Source: Antilocapra americana (taxonomy: Eukaryota; Chordata; Mammalia; Artiodactyla; Antilocapridae). From it: 64,000 bases of DNA. The notes beneath the pieces were generated by a model. The model worked only from the letters and a program-made list of their open reading frames with translations. It was not told where the DNA came from and did no database searches. Every line of letters starts with the position of its first letter. The first letter of the stretch is position 1. Positions 57,910-64,000 of the stretch are shown piece after piece. The translations under genes were made by a program, and so were the position numbers. The stretch spans positions 35,950,090-36,014,089 of the forward strand of contig ML660201.1 of the NCBI GenBank assembly GCA_007570785.1. Reading direction: 5' to 3'.

Positions 57910-58714
57910 ACAATGGATGTCAAAACCTTTAGTGCATTCCAGTCATGAGGATGCATGGCAGAAACATAAACAGTGGGATAAAACCCACCAGCATCCGCAC
58001 GCTCTAACCGCCAGGACTGCCGAGGAGGGCCCCCGTCTCCAGAAGGAACGCCATGCTGATGGAGTTCCCAGCCACAAGTTCTCCTCTCCTCTTCCACCTC
58101 TAATTAACACCACTCGAGGCCTTCTTTCAAGGCTTGTGAAAATCACTGCAACTGATCTGGGCTCACCTAGAGATGAAAATTACTTTGCCAATAGCAGAGA
58201 ACAATACTTTCCACATAAACAACAAAGGCAAGCCTCTTCGATGGCCGCTGTGTCTTTTTCTTTTATGTGGAGCATTTCTCCAAAGCTTTGAAGACAGAGG
58301 ACAGGACTCCAGAAAAAGCACCATGGTGAGAAAGTCAAAGGCAGACAGCATCTTCTGCCCTCAAGGACTGACTCCTACACTGGAATCTTTGATCAACGTC
58401 TTTGCAGGGTTTTGTTTGTGGGCCCCCAGTTTGACGAAAGCTTTGAAGAGTGATGTCTGTGCCAATTTGGGGGGCTAAATAAAAACTGCTCACTGGAAAC
58501 TCTGGAGAATGACAATTATAGCAAACGATCTGTCTTTGACACCTTATGTCACCAAAACTATCATAATAAAAGCTGGTTTTCTAAAGGACCATTTTAAAAC
58601 AGCAGTCCATATTTTCTTCAGTTGGCAATAAGAAGAAACCACTTATTGATATCCAGCGATTGGTGTGATTCACTACAAAGTCAGACCGAAGTAGAAAAAG
58701 TCAATACCAAACAA
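57910..58714. other. Non-coding stretch, CpG-containing
   Basis: No repeat recognised. 57985-58090 has a local concentration of CpGs (GCATCCGCACGCTCTAACCGCC). An AATAAA-type hexamer lies at about 58477-58482 on the plus strand. The 139-codon frame at 57872-58291 starts inside the SINE and is not credible as a gene; the 101-codon frame at 58173-58478 is unrecognised. Confidence 0.4.
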
Positions 58715-59160
58715 AAGGTGATTTACTGTATGATTCTATTCATGTAACACTTTGAAAATGTTCAAAACTTTCAAAATGGAGCTGTATTAGAGATGGATAG
58801 GGAATGGAGACTAGGAAAAAGATAGGTGTGGGTATAAAAGGGCAGCACCGGGGATCCTTGCGGGGTCAGAACTGTTGACCGTGGTGGTGGGTACATTAAC
58901 TTACAAAGGTGATAAAATCATGTAGGATTTTAACATGCATACACATTTATGCACACTGTGCACACACAGGCACACACAAACACACAAATGAATACAAGAA
59001 AATCTTATCACTAAATGTGACAGGTGGATTGTTATCAATGTCAATGTCCTGGGTGTATAATTACACATTAATTCTGCAAAATGTCACCAATGGAAGAAAC
59101 TAGAAAGACAACTATACCTGAAGCATCAATTCCCTCAAAAATTTTTATGTAAAAACATCA
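58715..59160 (+). mobile_element. L1M (MB/MC-like) 3' fragment
   Basis: Sense: TACTGTATGATTCTATTCATG, GGGCAGCACCGGGGATCCTTG, CGTGGTGGTGGGTACATTAAC, ATAATTACACATTAATTCTGC and AAATGTCACCAATGGAAGAAAC match old L1 3' UTR order. A CA-rich patch (58955-58990) sits inside. Confidence 0.82.
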
Positions 59161-59578
59161 GCTGTACCTCTATGCCCTAGAAGGGGGGAAAAAAGCCTTT
59201 TCCCCTGCTTTGTTAAAGGCAAAGAAGGAATCATCTAAGAGTCTATGGCAGGAGAATAGGACAAGAGCAACTGTCAGCAAAATAAAGTATGATGAACTGG
59301 GGGACATGTTAAAATGTAAGAAAACGATTTCCTTCTCAGTCTAGCACTCATATCAACTCATTATGAGTTGACATCACTCATACCAACGATTTCAATTTCA
59401 CATCCTACCTTGAGGCACAACTTTTCATTCAGAAACAAACATAAGAATGTTTCCTCCTCTATTATCTCACCGTCTTTAGTAACATGACAAAGCAATCATG
59501 CACGATTTTATGGATTGATGTACAAATTAGAAAACCTCAGTGTCTTTCCAGAGTTTATTAAATTTTAAAAAGAAATGT
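59161..59578. other. Non-coding stretch with small palindrome
   Basis: Nothing recognised beyond a 19-nt inverted repeat at 59353-59371 (arms TCAACTCAT and ATGAGTTGA around one T). Confidence 0.5.
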
Positions 59579-59695
59579 GGGACTTCCCTGGTGGTTCAGT
59601 GATTTAGACTTTGCCTTCCAATGCAAGGGGTGCTGGTTTGATCCGATTGGGATGCTAGGATGCCAATATCTAGCAGCCAAAAAAAACCAAAATGT
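59579..59695 (+). mobile_element. CHR-type SINE
   Basis: Sense: GGGACTTCCCTGGTGGTTCAG, AGACTTTGCCTTCCAATGC, GGGGTGCTGGTTTGATCCG and CAGCCAAAAAAAACC tail. The middle (GATTGGGATGCTAGGATGCC) is altered. Confidence 0.9.
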
Positions 59696-60144
59696 ACAAA
59701 CAAAATAATATTAAAAAACATTCAATAAAGACTTTAAAACTGGTTCACATTTTTTAAAAAATGATATGCTAGTTAACAAATGATGTGCTCTACTGATCAA
59801 AACTAAGGACATAAGAAAAGTTGTTGTTGGGTTCAGGTCATTAGTTCTTACAACTATTTTTAATGTGCCTGCCATTCACCAGCTTCCCACTCTTAACTCT
59901 TTCTCTTATTTAAAAAAAAACAAACAAACAAATCAAGAGTCTTGACCAGCGACCATTCATTGGTTGAAAAGCAAACTCCTAGCAACCAAAACTATGGATT
60001 CCTTACCAGGGCTTCAAGCAAGAAGCTCTCCTTTTATCAGATGTAAACAGGACAGAGCTATGGGAAGAAGTAAAATTGTATTCATGATGACTCTAATTTT
60101 TCCTTATTGTGATATTCCATGTTTTAAGATACAAGGTAATTTTA
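59696..60144. other. Non-coding stretch
   Basis: AT-rich; an A-run with (CAAA)n near 59911-59932. Otherwise nothing recognised. Confidence 0.4.
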
Positions 60145-60322
60145 AATCAGACCTGGTTTGAATCTCAGGTCTAATAACATTGTAACATGACCTATTCAGT
60201 AATTTTCCCTGTGTCTCAACTCCCGCATTCCTACAAAATGATTACATGGATTACAGTGAGAAAATGCCCCGAAGGCCTTAATGCCTGGCACATAGTGGGT
60301 ACATAATAAATGATCAATTCTG
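60145..60322 (+). mobile_element. MIR SINE
   Basis: Sense MIR: CAGACCTGGTTTGAATCTCAGG, CAGTAATTTTCCCTGTGTCTC, and the characteristic end ATGCCTGGCACATAGTGGGTACATAATAAATGATC. Confidence 0.82.
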
Positions 60323-60370
60323 ATGATCAACAATTCCCAAGCATCTTTAAATAGTCAAAACTTTAAAACT

Positions 60371-60465
60371 GGGAATTCCCTGCCCATCCAGTGGTTAGGG
60401 CTTAACACTTTCACTGCTTAGGGCCCAGAGAACTAAGATCCCAGAAGCTATGAGGTTCATGTTAA
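60371..60465 (+). mobile_element. CHR-type SINE
   Basis: Sense: GGGAATTCCCTGCCCATCCAGTGGTTAGG, CACTTTCACTGCTTAGGGCC, GAGAACTAAGATCCCAGAAGC. Shortened in the B-box region. Confidence 0.87.
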
Positions 60466-61564
60466 AATATACTTAATTATTTTGCAAAAGAAAGCTATTG
60501 CTTTTTCTGAGAGTCTCCATTAGATTAACCTATTCCACTTCAAGTTTTTAAAAACCAACCCTTAAGCAAGTCATAAGACACAACCATAAAAACTTCAGTA
60601 TTAGTTCAGGAAATTTTTTGTCTCTACTTTCTTATTTTCTCATCATGACCTGCATATACAAAGCAATGAAAGTCATGTTTGCTAAACCAGGAAAAGGACA
60701 GGCTTTATTCTTAAATTTATTAATTTATTAAACAGGAATGTGTAATGAGCTAGTCTATCATGCAAGATATACGTACCATGGTTATTATCTTTAAAACTGA
60801 ATTTACAGTCAGATCCAATTACACACAACAGCATCATAATTAAAAGTTAAGGCTATTTTACTAATATAATAGAGGCATTAGGCTGCCACAACTCCGCTAA
60901 CCCCAACTGGTATCTCATGATGTGTTTTCAACAGAAGCCATGTATTATATTAGTGAGCTTCCTAACTAAAAGTGCTAAAAGTGAGTAAAACTTCATTTAT
61001 CTGTTTCAAAAATTGGACAAAATACCTAATCTCATGGGGAAGACAAAAAATGTCTTTTTTCTATACCACACTGAGAATACCCCTGACAGCAAAGTTAATT
61101 TGGTTTACTACCATGATGATACAATCTTTTTATTATAAATACTATGTTATTATAGGTTGTTTTTTTTCCACTCAGTGGCCAGTTTGTATTCATTTCCAAG
61201 GATAAATTCAGCTGTAGAAGCACTGCTCAAGTTGCATATCCTTTAAAAAGAAATAAAAGGAGTTGGTGATACTGCTAATAAAAATGGACTGAAAAACATT
61301 TACTCATACAACTATCTTCTCCGTGAACTTTCTGACGTAGCTTTTGGTAGTAGTGTGCCACCTATTGTTACAAAATGAGCTTCTGTATTTGAAGATTTCC
61401 TAGTTCTTTCTACAGGGAAGCGAAGGGTCCTACTGTCTTTTTCAAGATGAGTGTTTATTTTCCTTCGTTCTTTCCTGTCACTTTCAACACCCGAAATACA
61501 AATGGGCTACAGAGAAACTAACCTTTTAAAAAAATGTATTACAACGCATTTCAAGCATGAATCA
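60466..61564. other. Non-coding stretch
   Basis: 1.1 kb, AT-rich; no repeat, exon or RNA gene recognised. Confidence 0.4.
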
Positions 61565-61765
61565 GTTTAACTCTGTGGCTATCACACAGGAGTGATCTTT
61601 TTCCCGGAGGAACATGTCAATGTCTGGAGATACAGTTGTTAGGACGGAGGTGCAGGGATACTGGCTTCTAGTAGGTGGAAGCTGGGGATGCTGGTACAGC
61701 ATCCTACACTGCGCAGGACACCCCCTCACCAGGGAGAATTACCCAGTTCCAATACCCAGAGCACT
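61565..61765 (+). mobile_element. MER20 (hAT-Charlie) DNA transposon relic
   Basis: Sense: CAATGTCTGGAGATACAGTTG, GATACTGGCTTCTAGTAGGTGG, GGGATGCTGGTACAGCATCC, ACTGCGCAGGACACCCCC, GAATTACCCAGTTCCAATACC and GAGCACTGATGTC. Near full length with a decayed 5' end. Confidence 0.88.
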
Positions 61766-62344
61766 GATGTCTATATACCTGGATGTAAATAAAACCAGTA
61801 TATCCTTTCTTCCAAACGCAAAAGAAAGCCATATATGATGGCGGAACAGAAAATAAAAAAGCCAATTTCACAAATTCAACATTCAACAGCAATATAGTAA
61901 TTAATAGTGGTTAAATTATTAGGAATTACATTATTCTTGTCAAGACTAGTATAAAGGCATGATAACAACCCCATGAGCAATTTATAATTCAAATAGTCAT
62001 TAAAAAAAAAAAAAACAACTCACTAAAGCACATGTTGGCCAACTGGTCCAAATCCATGTAAGGAATAAGACCTCAAGTTGACTTTGTGATTCGTCTCCCA
62101 AGCTGACTCTTGGAACCCTTGACTGTAATAAGGGTTCTCAATTCTCAAGCCATACTTAAGAATCATCCTTGTCAGTGTGGCATGCTGGGGCACAGCGTAT
62201 GGAATGTCTACCACAGTTGGTCATCTCTCCCATTCATGGCAGGCATCATTAATTGACCAAAGTCTCGATTTTTCTTATGTGGTGCTACAGCCCATGGAAC
62301 TGGCATGGAAGATGCTTATCTGACATCCATGATGAGATATGATT
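61766..62344. other. Non-coding stretch
   Basis: A-run near 62002-62015; otherwise nothing recognised. Confidence 0.4.
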
Positions 62345-62445
62345 TCAAGAGGACTGAGTTCAAGTCTTGCCTTGGTCACTGACGAGCTGCATGAACTGAA
62401 AGTCACATAAGTTCTCTGGGTCTATTTCCTTCAATTATATAACTT
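62345..62445 (+). mobile_element. MIR SINE fragment
   Basis: GACTGAGTTCAAGTCTTGCCTTGGTCACTGACGAGCTGCATG then AGTTCTCTGGGTCTATTTCC correspond to the 5' two-thirds of MIR. Confidence 0.7.
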
Positions 62446-62689
62446 TCCTTAAGGAATCTTTAAAGAATCTTTTAATTCTAATTCTAAATAAGATGTTACA
62501 ATATAGCATTTCTGGAGTAATAAGGTATTTTGCACTTCAACTGCAGAAATGCTAAATACTAAATGACTAACACTATACAGATAGAGTAAAGAAGGAAGAT
62601 TATACACACACAACAGGAGAGTAGGATGGAAATTGACCAGAAAATAAATGTCCAATGGAAAAAGGGCATTATCTTCCAAAATATAAAGG

Positions 62690-62815
62690 AACAGCATGCA
62701 GTAGTGGAGAAAACTCACTGGAATTAGATTCTTAAGACCTTACTTTTGAATAATCATGTCATAGAGCAGTAATATGTCTGTGACTTAAATACTTTAATCT
62801 GTCTCTGGGGTTTAG
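62690..62815 (+). mobile_element. MIR SINE fragment
   Basis: GCAGTAGTGGAGAAAACTCACTGGAATTAGATTC matches the MIR 5' end ('gtggaaagagcactggattgg'), followed by CTGTGACTTAAATACTTTAATCTGTCTCTGGGG. Confidence 0.6.
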
Positions 62816-62924
62816 CGCCCTTATATACAAAAAAGGGCTAATTGCAGTTGCCCAGCCCTTCTCACAAGACTTTCTTTAAATTAATTACTGAATCTTCAGA
62901 AGGCCACGAAGAACAGCATGACTG

Positions 62925-63345
62925 AGTAATTTATGGACGATCCAAACTATGAAATATTACAGAGCTGCCAAGTGAATGAGTTGAAGCTGCTTGCCAGAGA
63001 CTGGAGAGATGTTCAAAACACATATATGCTGCTGTGCGTAGTCACTCCGTTGTGTCCGACTCTTTGTGACCCCATGGACTGCGGCCTGCCAGGCTCCTCT
63101 GTCCATGGGCATGCTCCAGGCAAGAATACTGGAGTGGGTTGCCATGCCTTCTTCCAGGGCATCTTCCAAACCCAGGGATCAAAGCCAGGTCTCCCACATT
63201 GCAGGCTGATTCTTTACCATCTGAACCACCAGGGAAGACCATATATATGTAAAGCAAGTTGCAGAGAGATGTGTATACTACAATCCCATATTCATAAGCA
63301 ATAAGGAAATGAATCAAAGATATGTGGATACATGTGTGAGCAGGC
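62925..63345 (+). mobile_element. L1M 3' fragment split by Bov-tA
   Basis: Sense L1. Left piece (62925-63027): AATTTATGGACGATCCAAAC, GAAATATTACAGAGCTGCC, GTGAATGAGTTGAAGC, GAGAGATGTTCAAAACAC. Right piece (63240-63345): GTAAAGCAAGTTGCAGAGAG and GTGTATACTACAATCCCATATT. The two halves join into the normal L1 order. The A-run at 63349-63366 lies just beyond. Confidence 0.8.
63028..63239 (-). mobile_element. Bov-tA SINE nested in L1M
   Basis: Antisense, close to consensus: GTAGTCACTCCGTTGTGTCC, GACTGCGGCCTGCCAGGCTC, GGCAAGAATACTGGAGTGGG, TTTACCATCTGAACCACCAGG. CATATAT at 63021-63027 and again at 63240-63246 is the likely target-site duplication. Confidence 0.96.
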
Positions 63346-63549
63346 TATTAAAAAAAAAAAAAAAAACATTCCAAAATGTTTAGCACTGAGATTGGGGTGG
63401 CACAAGAAGCGTGGTAAAAAGAAAACTGAAACTGTGGGTTACACTGTGGGATTCACTTCAGATTTGTTCTTTGGGCTAGTTCATATGCTGTAGCTTAAAA
63501 GGATAAATGTTTTTAATTTTCAATTACCTTCAACAATTCTTGAAAAGTA

Positions 63550-63755
63550 AGTCAGTGGCTGGCAGGAGCTGGGGGGAGTAGGAAATGAAGAATGAATGCT
63601 TAAGGGATATGGAGTTTCTATTTGTGGTGATGAAAAAGCTCTGGAACTAGAAAATGGTGCTGGCTGCACCACACCACGAATGAACTAAGCCCTGAACTGC
63701 ACAATTTTAAACTGTTTAAATGGAAAATTTCATGTCATATGTATTTTTCGATTTA
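63550..63755 (+). mobile_element. L1M (MB-like) 3' end
   Basis: Sense: CAGTGGCTGGCAGGAGCTGGGGG, AAGGGATATGGAGTTTCTATTTGTGG, GATGAAAAAGCTCTGGAACTAG, CCTGAACTGCACAATTTTAAAC and AATGGAAAATTTCATGTCATATG, the classic order of the L1MB 3' UTR end. Confidence 0.87.
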
Positions 63756-63767
63756 AAAACTCTTCTA

Positions 63768-63895
63768 GGTATTTTGGGGTGGGGAGGTGGTGCACAACGC
63801 AGCTTGCAGGATCTTAGTTCCCTGACCAGCGATTGAAACTACACCCTCAGTGAAAGCATGGAGTCCCAACCGTTGGACTGTCAAGGCAATGTCTA
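63768..63895 (-). mobile_element. CHR-type SINE
   Basis: Antisense: TGCAGGATCTTAGTTCCCTGACCAGCG, ATTGAAACTACACCCTCAGTG, GCATGGAGTCCCAACCGTTGG. The head region ends near 63892 with CAAGGCAATGTCT. Confidence 0.88.
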
Positions 63896-64000
63896 CAATT
63901 TAAAAATTCTTGATCTTCAAGTTCTGTCGAAGTAGAGGGACTATGATCACTAGGACCTCCACCAGCAGATATTGAAGCAACCAAGGAAACAGTTATGGGA

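Noticed and set aside
57872..58291. 139-codon frame
   Set aside because: Its start codon and first residues come from the 3' end of a Bov-tA SINE (GSQRVRHD is the usual SINE reading).
1..64000. Endogenous retrovirus or LTR element
   Set aside because: I looked for TG...CA-bounded direct repeats, primer-binding sites, and gag/pol motifs and saw none; all reverse-transcriptase sequence is of L1 or BovB type.
1..64000. CRISPR array, operon, riboswitch, phage or other prokaryotic defence system
   Set aside because: No regularly spaced direct repeats, no clustered long ORFs and no ribosome-binding pattern; the sequence is plainly mammalian.

Overview
This window is repeat-rich mammalian nuclear DNA from a ruminant, most likely a bovid (cattle, buffalo, sheep or goat; the sequence alone does not separate them). 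The assignment rests on co-occurrence of tRNA-headed Bov-tA and Bov-A2 SINEs, 3' fragments of the RTE-type LINE BovB, an L1 of the ruminant L1_BT type, and the older cetartiodactyl CHR SINEs, on a background of general mammalian MIR, L2, L1M and hAT (MER20) relics. I found no intact protein-coding gene, no exon I could defend, no RNA gene, no CRISPR array and no prokaryote-type or viral system. Open frames are short (the longest are L1 ORF2 remnants), so the window is either intergenic or lies inside large introns.

Layout. 1-20 kb: a BovB tail cut by the window edge, a small hAT-like element, MIR, several Bov-tA copies, a long degenerate L2 (8.2-8.8 kb), a Bov-A2 dimer (12.1 kb), an L1 3' UTR piece (17 kb) and a MIR split by a CHR SINE (19.1-19.5 kb). 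20-29 kb: old elements only (a 2.3-kb L1M, MER20, L2 and several MIRs), then nearly 2.9 kb (26.4-29.2 kb) with no recognisable repeat. 29-42 kb: a CHR SINE with a perfect 12-bp target-site duplication, two BovB tails in opposite orientation (31.6-32.2 kb), a second copy of the hAT-like element, and a MER20 invaded separately by a Bov-tA and a BovB (36.5-37.3 kb). 42.8-45.8 kb: the best-preserved element, a 5'-truncated minus-strand L1 whose ORF2 carries two small frameshifts but still shows reverse-transcriptase motifs and the C-terminal Cys-rich motif. 46-64 kb: degraded Bov-tA pieces, a 600-bp BovB tail (50.6 kb), MIRs, L1M 3' ends, a cluster of CHR SINEs (57-64 kb), a third MER20, and an L1M split by a Bov-tA at 63.0 kb.

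Nothing here works as a set of cooperating genes. The value of the window is as a record of successive transposition: MIR/L2, then L1M and MER20, then CHR, then BovB, Bov-tA and L1_BT. Several nestings with target-site duplications fix part of that order directly. Repeat names come from recognising consensus-like motifs by eye, so element edges carry an uncertainty of roughly 5-30 bases (more for L2 and MIR).
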